Assembly (NCBI RefSeq): GCF_018132105.1
Contig: NZ_JWHL01000001.1
Location: 211,127-275,126 of the forward strand
From: Methanocalculus chunghsingensis
GTDB lineage: Archaea; Halobacteriota; Methanomicrobia; Methanomicrobiales; Methanocorpusculaceae
Reading direction: 5' to 3'
DNA: 64,000 nucleotides
Both the position numbers and the translations under genes were made by a program. The notes beneath the pieces are model-generated. The model was not told the origin of the DNA. It worked only from the letters and a program-made list of their open reading frames with translations, and made no database searches. Shown here piece after piece: positions 1-8,593 of this stretch (the first letter of the stretch is position 1; each line of letters starts with the position of its first letter).

Positions 1-838
<838 letters not shown>

Positions 839-843
839 TCACC

Positions 844-1353
844 TTATTGTTTATTTCCTTTCGAGACCGCCACTTTGGCGCATCGGATCACTTTGTCATG
901 CATACAGTACCCACGGCAGACCTCATCCAGAATGATCCCTTCTTCCTTCTGAGATGGCAGATATGCGATCGCCTCATGCTTCTCCGGATCAAAGGGGGCG
1001 TCTTCACTCCTGATCTGGGTTATGCCGTTTCGTTCCAGGACGGAGAGGAAGAGCTTATGAATCTGCACAAGCCCTGCCCTGAGATCTGCGTCATCCGCCT
1101 TCAGTGCCCGTTCAAAGTTGTCGAGGACATCGAGGATCTCAAGGGCAAACCTCTCGTTTGCAAACTGAATGATCCGCTCCTGGTCCCGGGCGGATCGCTT
1201 TCTGTAATTGTCAAAATCAGCAGCAAGACGGAGATATTTCCCATAGAGCTCGTCATATTCCTCTCTGGTAACCTCAGGGGATACCTGATCGTTTCTTTCA
1301 GTACCTTCGTCGATCACAATCCCTTCCTGTCTGTCCTTTGTCTCATCCTCCAT
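844..1353 (-). CDS. grpE: Nucleotide exchange factor GrpE
   Basis: GrpE releases ADP from DnaK and so resets the chaperone cycle. The product has 169 residues, a normal length. The N-terminal 35 residues are acidic and low in complexity, followed by a heptad-rich helix (YLRLAADFDNYRKRSARDQE), which is the long dimerising coiled coil of the family. The C-terminal beta domain ends with the conserved run around LDEVCRGYCMHDKVIRCAKV, matching the GrpE signature in which a GY and a K-L/V-I-R-pA-V pattern close the protein. It is the first gene of a grpE-dnaK unit; a TATA-like element about 46-57 bp upstream fits an archaeal promoter. The stop is TAA. Confidence 0.95.
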   Translation of the reverse strand: MEDETKDRQEGIVIDEGTERNDQVSPEVTREEYDELYGKYLRLAADFDNYRKRSARDQERIIQFANERFALEILDVLDNFERALKADDADLRAGLVQIHKLFLSVLERNGITQIRSEDAPFDPEKHEAIAYLPSQKEEGIILDEVCRGYCMHDKVIRCAKVAVSKGNKQ

Positions 1354-1398
1354 AGAAGATCACATCAAAGTGTTACAGTACCTATTGCAATGTAGTTC

Positions 1399-1410
1399 TA
1401 TATAAATATA
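1399..1410 (-). promoter_or_regulatory. Putative TATA box for grpE-dnaK
   Basis: AT-only block that reads TATATTTATATAG on the minus strand, 46-57 bp upstream of the grpE ATG. With the usual archaeal spacing, transcription would start near 1375 and give a leader of about 20-25 nt. This is inference from position and composition. Confidence 0.5.
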
Positions 1411-1448
1411 ACCCTTACCTCATGTAAGTGCTCCTTGAGGTCAGGAAC

Positions 1449-1483
1449 GGTCTCCAGACGCTGTCTCTCTGGTTTTGGAGATC
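1449..1483. other. Dyad in the grpE-purH intergenic region
   Basis: The 280 bp between grpE and purH hold no gene. The only notable structure is an inverted repeat: GGTCTCCA at 1449-1456 pairs with TTGGAGATC at 1475-1483, and an inner CCAGA/TCTGG pair lies between them. A folded RNA would have an 8-bp outer stem with one G-T pair. No T-run follows, so it is a weak terminator candidate; it could be an operator or chance. A likely purH promoter (TATTATTGG, about 1603-1611) lies further downstream. Confidence 0.3.
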
Positions 1484-1633
1484 ATTAGGAGTCATATCCT
1501 TCCCCTGATATCTTTCTCCTCCTCCGGGTGTGGGTATCTCAATGAAAAAGAGCGCATAATCAAGGATAACTCGCAACCCCTCTCTTCTCCGTGATGGGTG
1601 CTTCTATTATTGGTGAGGATCAATAGATCTGGT

Positions 1634-3118
1634 ATGACGACAGCTCTCCTCTCTGTCTTTGACAAGACAGGTATCATTGCATTTGCAGAGGCTCTCAATA
1701 CCCGGGGTGTAACCATCCTGAGCTCAGGAGGTACTGGTAAAGCCCTCGCTGAAGCCGGCATCCCCTTCACCGAAGTCTCAGCATATACCGGCTCCCCCGA
1801 GATGATGGACGGACGTGTCAAGACGCTCCATCCAAGGATTCATGGGGGCCTTCTCGGACGGCGTGGCATCGATGATGCCGTCATGGCTGAGCATAACATC
1901 CCGGGGATTGATATCCTCTGTGTGAACCTCTACCCGTTTGAGGAGATGGCAGCAAAGAATCTCCCTCTCTCCGAAATCGTCGAGTTTATCGATATCGGCG
2001 GCCCTGCGATGATCCGGGCTGCCGCCAAGAATTACCGTGATGTCACCGTCATAACCGATCCATCAGACTACGGGAGAGTACTGGATGCTCTTGAGCAGGG
2101 TGCCATACCTGAAGATATCCGTTTTTCCCTTGCAAAGAAGGCGTTTGCACGGACCGCTGCCTATGATGCCGCGATAAGCAACCACCTCTCCGGGATCGAC
2201 AGCACCTTCCCTGAAACACTCACCGTCCAGTTCTCAGGCGGACGTGTGCTCAGGTATGGTGAAAACCCCCATCAGCAGGCGGCAGTTTATGGAGATGCCG
2301 GGATCGCCGGTGCAGTACCGGTGCAGGGCAAGCAGATGTCCTATAACAACTATCTTGACGTTCATGCCGCCGTCGGTCTCCTGCGGGAGTTTGACGAGAT
2401 CTGCACCGTCATCGTCAAGCATAACAATCCCTGTGGTGTTGCCACAGGAACGACGCTCCTTGACTCATATATCCGCGCCCGCGACGTCGATCCGGTCTCA
2501 GCGTATGGGTCGGTCATTGCGATGAACCAGGAGATCGGGGCTGATGTGGCAGAAGCGATCTGCAGTACCTTTGTTGAGGTTGTCATCGCCCCCTCGTACT
2601 CAGAGGAGGCGCTTGCAATGATGAAGGCGAAGGAGAATATGCGGATACTTATCCTCCCGCCACCATCTCTCGCCGATGAGATCCGGTCGATCGACGGGGG
2701 GATGCTCTACATGCGGACACCCCCGTACCGTGAGCACTGGCAGGTCGTCTCCGAACGGGAACCGACGGCTGCCGAACTTGATGCGATGAGGCTTGCCTGG
2801 CGGGTCTGCAAGCATACCAAGAGCAACACCATCATCTTTGCTGACCAGAAAGAGACACTCGGTATCGGTGCCGGTCAGATGAGCAGGGTTGACGCGGCGA
2901 AGATTGCCATCGACAAGGCCCAAAAGCCCCTTAAGGGATCTGTTGCCGCATCCGATGCCTTCCTGCCGTTCCCTGATACACTTGAGGTCGCCGCCGATGC
3001 CGGCGCGACTGCACTTGTTCAGCCGGGCGGCTCGATCCGTGATGCAGAAGTTATCGCCGAAGCAAATAAGCGGAATATGGCGATGATCTTCACCGGGGTT
3101 CGCTATTTCAGGCATTGA
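1634..3118 (+). CDS. purH: Bifunctional AICAR formyltransferase/IMP cyclohydrolase PurH
   Basis: Catalyses the last two steps of purine synthesis: formylation of AICAR with 10-formyl-tetrahydrofolate, then ring closure to IMP. The product has 494 residues from the ATG at 1634 (MTTALLSVFDKTGI), which starts exactly at the family's first strand; the upstream in-frame ATG at 1598 would add an unrelated leader and overlap the TATA-like element near 1605. The N-terminal MGS-like cyclohydrolase domain (about 1-190) has ILSSGGTGKAL and DGRVKTLHPRIHGG. The transferase domain has the catalytic KHNNPCGVA motif (about residue 258) and the C-terminal GGSIRDAEVI. Both halves are complete. Many methanogens use PurP and PurO instead (family knowledge), so this bacterial-type enzyme is notable. 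The gene appears to be transcribed alone. Confidence 0.96.
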   Translation: MTTALLSVFDKTGIIAFAEALNTRGVTILSSGGTGKALAEAGIPFTEVSAYTGSPEMMDGRVKTLHPRIHGGLLGRRGIDDAVMAEHNIPGIDILCVNLYPFEEMAAKNLPLSEIVEFIDIGGPAMIRAAAKNYRDVTVITDPSDYGRVLDALEQGAIPEDIRFSLAKKAFARTAAYDAAISNHLSGIDSTFPETLTVQFSGGRVLRYGENPHQQAAVYGDAGIAGAVPVQGKQMSYNNYLDVHAAVGLLREFDEICTVIVKHNNPCGVATGTTLLDSYIRARDVDPVSAYGSVIAMNQEIGADVAEAICSTFVEVVIAPSYSEEALAMMKAKENMRILILPPPSLADEIRSIDGGMLYMRTPPYREHWQVVSEREPTAAELDAMRLAWRVCKHTKSNTIIFADQKETLGIGAGQMSRVDAAKIAIDKAQKPLKGSVAASDAFLPFPDTLEVAADAGATALVQPGGSIRDAEVIAEANKRNMAMIFTGVRYFRH

Positions 3119-3157
3119 ACGAATAATGTAAAATATCTTTGACACCTATCGTATGGC

Positions 3158-3850
3158 ATGGATATTGGAGAAATAGTAACCTCTTCCTTTTATTATGCAA
3201 AAGAGGGCCTCATCGGCCACTGGCGTCGCTGGTTCATCCTCATCATCGGGACGGTCATCTTCCCGATCCTTTATGGGTATACCGTCCGGGTGATGCAGGG
3301 TAACGGAACAGCTCCTGAGGTGGAGGGGTATCTGAGCCTCTTTTTCGATGGTCTGAAACTCGTCCTGATTCAGATCATCTATGCAGTTCCGGCAATCATT
3401 CTCACCATAGCGACTGTAACAAGCGCCCTATCATTTGATGGACCCGTTTTCTCATCCTCAGTCGCCTTCACACCGGGTCTGGCTACTGCCGGTTTGTTGC
3501 TTGCCCTGATCATCTATCTGATCGCCTATACGCTCATCCTCCCAATGGCACTCGTATCGTTTGCACGGAGCAGCCGCATCGGTGAGGCTTTCCAATTTAA
3601 TAAAATACTTGCAATCATCCGGTCAATCGGCTGGATTGAGTATATCCTTGCACTCATCATCCTCTTCGTCATCATGGCAGGAATCAGCGTTGTGATTCAG
3701 ATCCTCTCATTCATCGGCATCATCATTCCGCTTTTTTACATTCTCATAATGATTCTGAGTTTTGCCATATCGCCTTTAGTTTCCATCTTCCATGCACGGT
3801 ATGTCCGTGGGATTTTTCTGCATGGGGAACCTGATCAGAAAATCATCTAA
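3158..3850 (+). CDS. DUF4013 multi-pass membrane protein
   Basis: Membrane protein of 230 residues with about five to six hydrophobic segments and no obvious enzyme motif. It opens with MDIGEIVTSSFYYAKEG followed by a W-R-R-W and the strand GTVIFPILYGYTVRVM, the signature start of DUF4013 proteins, which are abundant in methanogens and have no known function. The region LPMALVSFARS.RIGEAF matches the neighbouring paralogue at 4010-4651 (LIMPFGWIRFARTESIGEAF), so the two are a tandem duplication that has diverged. The start lies about 25 bp after a TATA-like GTAAAATATC, so the mRNA is probably nearly leaderless. T-rich DNA follows the stop (3851-3892) and may terminate transcription. Confidence 0.75.
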   Translation: MDIGEIVTSSFYYAKEGLIGHWRRWFILIIGTVIFPILYGYTVRVMQGNGTAPEVEGYLSLFFDGLKLVLIQIIYAVPAIILTIATVTSALSFDGPVFSSSVAFTPGLATAGLLLALIIYLIAYTLILPMALVSFARSSRIGEAFQFNKILAIIRSIGWIEYILALIILFVIMAGISVVIQILSFIGIIIPLFYILIMILSFAISPLVSIFHARYVRGIFLHGEPDQKII

Positions 3851-3957
3851 AAGTTTTATATTTTAAAATGATTATTTTTTAAACTCCGATCTTGATATTC
3901 CCGCCGCATATCTTTTTGATCGAGGAAAAAGCTCATTTCATGAAGATTATATGGAAA

Positions 3958-3968
3958 AAATATAAATA
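3958..3968 (+). promoter_or_regulatory. Putative TATA box for the second DUF4013 gene
   Basis: AAATATAAATA block about 45 bp upstream of the ATG at 4010. Transcription would begin near 3988-3992 and leave a short leader that contains the ribosome-binding site GAGGTGG (3998-4004). Confidence 0.5.
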
Positions 3969-4009
3969 CAAAGAAGTTTACAAATCTGCGTACCACAGAG
4001 GTGGTCTTT

Positions 4010-4651
4010 ATGGAATATGGTCAAATGCTTGGGGACTCTTTTGAGTATGTAAAGGAAGGGCTGGTTGGTAAGTGGATGAAATGGATCCTTCTTATCGTCT
4101 CCACCATCATCTTCCCTCTTCTGTACGGATATCTGGTCAGGGTATACAGGGCCAAGGGTCCTGCCCCGGAGCTTGAAGACTGGGGAGGTCTCTTCATCGA
4201 TGGGATCAAACTGCTGGTCATCAATATCATCTATGTAATACCTGTCTTCATCGTCGCCCTGATCTTCGGGGTCGGTGGTGCACTTGCGGGGACGGCAATG
4301 GGAACTCCAAATGCAGCAATGGCAGGAGGGGCAATGATCGGTCTTCTCGCTGTCATGATCGTATTTATCATCATCGGACTGATCATGCCCTTTGGATGGA
4401 TCCGGTTTGCACGCACCGAATCGATTGGAGAGGCATTCAACTTCAGCGCTATCTTCGAACATATCGGAAAAGTCGGGTGGGTCGAGTATATCATCGCACT
4501 GCTTATCCTCTTCGTTGTCCTCAGTGTTATCCAGTTCGTTCTTGGCATCATCCCGGTTCTTGGATGGCTTCTTATGTTCATCCTTGCTCCGGCATTTGCC
4601 ATCTTCTCTGCACGGTATATCACAATAATCTATGACAGTGTTCCTGCGTGA
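4010..4651 (+). CDS. DUF4013 multi-pass membrane protein (paralogue)
   Basis: 213-residue membrane protein, paralogue of the product of 3158-3850. The start is placed at the ATG at 4010 (MEYGQMLGDSFEYVKEG) because GAGGTGG lies seven bases upstream; the GTG at 4001 is part of that Shine-Dalgarno sequence. The order of elements is the same as in its neighbour: amphipathic start, GKWMKWILLIVSTIIFPLLYG, a hydrophilic loop with GPAPELEDWGGLFIDGIKLL, then hydrophobic segments and a C-terminal FSARYI. The central part is unusually rich in Gly, Ala and Met (residues about 85-110). Function is unknown; family membership is clear. It has its own promoter, so the pair need not be co-expressed. Confidence 0.75.
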   Translation: MEYGQMLGDSFEYVKEGLVGKWMKWILLIVSTIIFPLLYGYLVRVYRAKGPAPELEDWGGLFIDGIKLLVINIIYVIPVFIVALIFGVGGALAGTAMGTPNAAMAGGAMIGLLAVMIVFIIIGLIMPFGWIRFARTESIGEAFNFSAIFEHIGKVGWVEYIIALLILFVVLSVIQFVLGIIPVLGWLLMFILAPAFAIFSARYITIIYDSVPA

Positions 4652-4700
4652 GCGGGAATCACATCTTCATTTTTTTATCTGCCATGCAGACATCACCTAT

Positions 4701-4708
4701 TATATAAT
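4701..4708 (+). promoter_or_regulatory. Putative TATA box of the branched-chain amino acid operon
   Basis: TATATAAT block (4701-4708). With normal spacing, transcription would start about 4727-4733, only 10-15 bases before the ATG at 4742. That ATG is out of frame with the downstream synthase; see the next entry. Confidence 0.5.
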
Positions 4709-4778
4709 CTGAACCCCAATATGTAATCGGTGCTTTCCACTATGAGGGATTGCTTTATTTGTTAATCGGCCACGTATT

Positions 4779-6245
4779 TTGGATACGACCCTGCGTGATG
4801 GTGAACAGACACCAGGGGTATCGCTTAAGCCTGAAGATAAGCTGAGCATTGCAACACTCCTCTCTGACATTGGTGTTGATGTCATCGAGGTCGGCTCTGC
4901 CGCCGCATCAGATGGTGAACGAGAGTCTCTCCGACTTATATCAGATACAGGACTGAAGGCAGAGATCTGTACATTTGTTCGTGGAGTGAAGCTCGATATC
5001 GATTATGCCGCAGATTATGGTGCTGATTCAGTACATCTCGTCATCCCTGTCTCTGATCTTCATATCGAGAAGAAGCTGAGGAAGGATCGTGAGTATGTCA
5101 CGAAGATGGCCTGGGACTCGGTTGAGTACGCAAAGGATCGCGGGCTGATCGTCGAACTCTCCGGGGAAGATGCATCACGGGCAGATCCGGAATATCTTCT
5201 GAATCTCTACGCAGGAGGTGTCGAAAGGGGTGCTGATCGCCTCTGCTTCTGTGATACCGTCGGTGTGCTCACACCGGAGCGTGCAGCAGAGCTCTTACCG
5301 CAGTACTGTATCGCTCCCCTCTCCATACATTGCCATAATGACCTTGGAATGGGGCTTGCAACGACCCTTGCCGGACTGAAGGCCGGGGCGACATGTGCTC
5401 ATGTCACGGTAAACGGTCTTGGAGAGCGGGCAGGAAACACGCCACTTGAGGATCTTGTGATGTCGCTTGAGGTACTGTATGGTCTTGATACCGGGATCAA
5501 TACCGAGGAGATCTATCATCTCTCCACCCTCGTCTCACGGCTGACCCGGGTTCCACTCCCCACAAACAAGTCAATCGTCGGGGAGATGGCATTTACTCAC
5601 GAGAGTGGCATCCATGCTCATGGTATCCTCCGCGACTCAGCAACCTATGAGCCGATCAGCCCGGAGCTGGTCGGGAGGAAGCGGCGGATCCTGCTTGGGA
5701 AACATTCAGGGAGTGCTTCAGTGGAGGCAGCCCTCTCCGAGATGGGATACATTATCGAGCCGAGACAGCTCCAGGAGATTGTCGCACGGGTAAAAAAGCT
5801 TGGGGATGATGGAAAACGGGTTACAGACTCGGATCTCCATGCCATCGCCGAGGCGGTCCTTGACATCTCCTGTACTCCTGTCATCAGGATGAAACAGTAT
5901 ACGACCGTCTCTGGAAACAGCGTCATGCCGACGGCATCTGTGACCCTCTTTGTCAATGGAGATGAGATCACGCAGGCATCGACCGGTGCCGGTCCTGTTG
6001 ACGCAGTCATTATGGCACTTCGGAAGGCAGTACAGGATGTGGGTGATATCACCCTTGAGGAGTATCATGTCGATGCCATCTATGGCGGAACCGATGCTCT
6101 TGTAGATGTGACCGTCACATTACGCAAGGACGGAGAGTTGATTACCTCCCGCGGCGCACGGACAGATATTGTCATGGCGTCTGTGGAGGCTATGATATCT
6201 GGAATGAACAGATTATTGAGGAAGAGAGATGAAGACCGGGGCTAA
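4779..6245 (+). CDS. 2-isopropylmalate/(R)-citramalate synthase family protein, N-terminus uncertain
   Basis: HMGL-like TIM-barrel acyltransferase that condenses acetyl-CoA with pyruvate (CimA) or 2-ketoisovalerate (LeuA). Barrel motifs are DTTLRDGEQTPGV, the metal-binding HCHNDLGMG, NGLGERAGN and HESGIHAHG. A LeuA-type allosteric dimer domain follows from about residue 360, so it is not the shorter AksA. Its place directly before ilvB and ilvN favours a role in isoleucine or leucine synthesis; which substrate it uses cannot be decided by eye. The only standard in-frame start is the TTG at 4779, but coding resemblance (N-R-P-R-I-L before DTTLRDGEQ) extends upstream to about 4749, where the frame holds no ATG, GTG or TTG. 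An ATG at 4742 is out of frame. A non-standard start or a single-base error is likely. It overlaps ilvB by 17 bp. Confidence 0.88.
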   Translation: MDTTLRDGEQTPGVSLKPEDKLSIATLLSDIGVDVIEVGSAAASDGERESLRLISDTGLKAEICTFVRGVKLDIDYAADYGADSVHLVIPVSDLHIEKKLRKDREYVTKMAWDSVEYAKDRGLIVELSGEDASRADPEYLLNLYAGGVERGADRLCFCDTVGVLTPERAAELLPQYCIAPLSIHCHNDLGMGLATTLAGLKAGATCAHVTVNGLGERAGNTPLEDLVMSLEVLYGLDTGINTEEIYHLSTLVSRLTRVPLPTNKSIVGEMAFTHESGIHAHGILRDSATYEPISPELVGRKRRILLGKHSGSASVEAALSEMGYIIEPRQLQEIVARVKKLGDDGKRVTDSDLHAIAEAVLDISCTPVIRMKQYTTVSGNSVMPTASVTLFVNGDEITQASTGAGPVDAVIMALRKAVQDVGDITLEEYHVDAIYGGTDALVDVTVTLRKDGELITSRGARTDIVMASVEAMISGMNRLLRKRDEDRG

Positions 6246-7902
6246 ATTACTGGTTGAAGGACTGATAAAGCAGGGAGTAACGACCATCTTTGGATACCCC
6301 GGCGGCGTAGTACTCCCCCTCTATGACGAGCTCTACGACTCCCCCCTCCGCCATATCCTGGTCCGGCATGAACAGGCGGCTGCGCATGCGGCTGATGGGT
6401 ATGCACGTGCATCAGGAAGGATTGGTGTCTGCCTGGCAACATCCGGTCCGGGGGCCTGCAATCTCGTTACAGGAATTGCAACGGCGTATATGGACTCCGT
6501 TCCGGTGGTTGCACTCACCGGGCAGGTTCCGACCTCCATGCTCGGAAATGACGCTTTCCAGGAGTCTGATATCACTGGTATCACGATGCCGGTGACGAAA
6601 CATAATTATCTCGTCAAAAGAGCCGAGGATCTTGACGGCATCGTCCGTGAGGCATTTCATATCGCCGGAACGGGACGACAGGGTCCAGTCCTGATCGACA
6701 TTCCAAAAGATGTCCTGACGAATCAGGCACCTGATCCCGGACCTCCTGAGGATATTGTGAGGAGGGGGTATAATCCGACCCTGAAAGGTCATCTCCGGCA
6801 GATCGAGAAGGCACTCTCTCTCATCGCAGATGCACAGCGGCCGATCATCTATGCGGGTGGTGGTGTGATCGCCTCCGATGCGTCAGCTGAACTGATTCGG
6901 TTTGTAGAGATGACCGGTATTCCGGTGACGACAACCCTGATGGGGATCGGTGCTCTTCCATGCGATCATCCGCTCAATCTCGGCATGCTCGGGATGCACG
7001 GTACCCGGTCTGCCAATTATGCGATCACCGAGTGTGATCTCCTCATCGCAATCGGCGCACGATTCGATGATCGGGTTACCGGACGGATCGAGTCATTTGC
7101 TCCAAACGCAGGTGTCATCCATATTGATATTGATCCAGCGGAGATCGGGAAGAATAAGAAGGTCGATGTCCCGATCGTCGGGGACTCACGTTCTATCCTG
7201 ACATGCCTCATCGATCGCCTACCACAAAAGAAGCAGAGAGGAGCCTGGGATGAGAAATATAATCACTGGAAGGTGACCTATCCGATGTCCGTGCCGGATG
7301 ACGGGCATCTCAGACCACAGATGATCATACGTACCCTCTCTGACCTCCTTGATGGAGAGGGGATCATCGTCTCTGAGGTCGGCCAGAACCAGATGTGGAC
7401 AGCCCAGCATTTCTGCTTCAAACATCCAAGGACCTGGATCACCTCCGGAGGCCTCGGAACGATGGGATATGGCTTCCCAGCTGCAATCGGTGCCCACTTT
7501 GCACGGCCGGACCTTCCGGTCTTTGATATTGCAGGCGATGGGAGTATCCAGATGAATATTCAGGAGCTTGGAACGGTCGCCCAGTATGATATCCCGGTCA
7601 AGATTGTTATTTTGAATAACATGTACCTCGGTATGGTCCGGCAATGGCAGGAGCTCTTCTATGACCGCAGGTATTCGTACACAGAACTGCCTGAGGTTGA
7701 CTTCGTCGGAATCGCACGTGCCTATGGCATCGACGGGATGCGTGTTGACTCGGCAGACGGGGTGAGAGAGGCACTGACGACCGCCATCGACACCGACGGT
7801 GCATTTGTCCTTGACTTCAGAATCGCCCGTGAGGAGAACGTCTTCCCGATGGTGCCAGCAGGTGCTGCCATCAATGAGATGATAGGGGGCCAGCAGAAAT
7901 GA
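6229..7902 (+). CDS. ilvB: Acetolactate synthase, large (catalytic) subunit
   Basis: Thiamine-diphosphate enzyme that joins two pyruvates, or pyruvate and 2-ketobutyrate, to give acetohydroxy acids for valine, leucine and isoleucine. The product has 557 residues, normal for the family. The N-terminal PYR domain has FGYPGGVVLPLYD and the catalytic glutamate in RHEQAAAHAADGYARA. The central FAD-binding-type domain follows from about residue 190. The C-terminal PP domain has the cofactor motif GDGS...NNMYLGMVRQWQ (about residues 432-470). The start overlaps the upstream synthase by 17 bp and the end overlaps ilvN by 4 bp (ATGA), so the operon is translationally coupled. Confidence 0.96.
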   Translation: MKTGAKLLVEGLIKQGVTTIFGYPGGVVLPLYDELYDSPLRHILVRHEQAAAHAADGYARASGRIGVCLATSGPGACNLVTGIATAYMDSVPVVALTGQVPTSMLGNDAFQESDITGITMPVTKHNYLVKRAEDLDGIVREAFHIAGTGRQGPVLIDIPKDVLTNQAPDPGPPEDIVRRGYNPTLKGHLRQIEKALSLIADAQRPIIYAGGGVIASDASAELIRFVEMTGIPVTTTLMGIGALPCDHPLNLGMLGMHGTRSANYAITECDLLIAIGARFDDRVTGRIESFAPNAGVIHIDIDPAEIGKNKKVDVPIVGDSRSILTCLIDRLPQKKQRGAWDEKYNHWKVTYPMSVPDDGHLRPQMIIRTLSDLLDGEGIIVSEVGQNQMWTAQHFCFKHPRTWITSGGLGTMGYGFPAAIGAHFARPDLPVFDIAGDGSIQMNIQELGTVAQYDIPVKIVILNNMYLGMVRQWQELFYDRRYSYTELPEVDFVGIARAYGIDGMRVDSADGVREALTTAIDTDGAFVLDFRIAREENVFPMVPAGAAINEMIGGQQK

Positions 7903-8399
7903 AGACTCATACCCTCTCAATCCTTGTTGAAAACCGTGCCGGTGTCCTCTCCAGGGTCTCCGGGATGTTCTCACGGCGTGGATTCAACATTGAGAGCCTT
8001 GCGGTCGGTACCTGTGAGCAGCCCGAGATGAGCCGGATCACCATCACCGTCAGGGGTGATGATCCCGTCATTGAACAGGTGAAAAAGCAGTTAAACAAGC
8101 TCATCGATGTCATCAAGGTCTCAGACATTACCTATCGGGAGCATGTCAGGCGGGAGCTGGCACTCATCAAGGTAGCTGCGAGCCCCGGGACGACCCGCGC
8201 CGAGGTGATGCAGATTGCCGATATCTTCAGGGCGCAGATCATCGATGTCGGGACAAAGACCCTCGTCCTTCAGGTCGTCGGCGATCCTGATAAGATCGAT
8301 GCCCTTGAGACGTTGCTCAGGCAGTACGGGGTCAAGGAACTGGTCCGTACAGGAACGATCGCCGTCCTGCGTGGGGCAAAGACCTCAGCAGGAGACTGA
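7899..8399 (+). CDS. ilvN: Acetolactate synthase, small (regulatory) subunit
   Basis: Regulatory subunit that activates the large subunit and carries valine feedback control. The product has 166 residues. The N-terminal ACT domain (about 1-75) begins TLSILVENRAGVLSRVSGMF and contains RRGFNIESLAVG, both diagnostic of IlvN/IlvH. The C-terminal domain (about 85-160) carries the RRELALIKV segment and a final RTG. It is last in the operon; a run of six T residues lies seven bases after the stop and may terminate transcription. Confidence 0.96.
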   Translation: MKTHTLSILVENRAGVLSRVSGMFSRRGFNIESLAVGTCEQPEMSRITITVRGDDPVIEQVKKQLNKLIDVIKVSDITYREHVRRELALIKVAASPGTTRAEVMQIADIFRAQIIDVGTKTLVLQVVGDPDKIDALETLLRQYGVKELVRTGTIAVLRGAKTSAGD

Positions 8400-8483
8400 T
8401 CCACCTTTTTTCTTCTAACTCGATCCACTCAGTTGATTCAGATCGAGCATGTTATATGTTACCATGTCACACATTAGCACGAT

Positions 8484-8591
8484 ATGTTATTCGGACTGCC
8501 TGAACTTACCGTTTATACCGTTGGTGGTGTTGTGCTCATCATCATCATACTGCTTGTTATTTGGGGACTTCGGTTTCCGGAGGGTGATTGA
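8484..8591 (+). CDS. Symporter small accessory protein (35 aa)
   Basis: Short single-pass membrane peptide of 35 residues: MLFGLPELTVYTVGG, one hydrophobic helix rich in Ile, Leu and Val (about residues 10-27), then WGLRFPEGD. It ends two bases before the ATG of the sodium/solute symporter, and the symporter's ribosome-binding site (GGAGGG, 8579-8584) lies inside its last codons, so the two are coupled. Peptides of this type before SSF transporters are annotated in methanogens as symporter small accessory proteins; their role in the transporter is unknown. A TATA-like TTATATGT near 8452-8459 would give a nearly leaderless mRNA. It is too short for default gene finders. Confidence 0.75.
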   Translation: MLFGLPELTVYTVGGVVLIIIILLVIWGLRFPEGD

Positions 8592-8593
8592 TC

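Noticed and set aside
847..1395. 182-codon plus-strand frame opposite grpE
   Set aside because: Shadow of the grpE frame; grpE has clear family motifs and a promoter.
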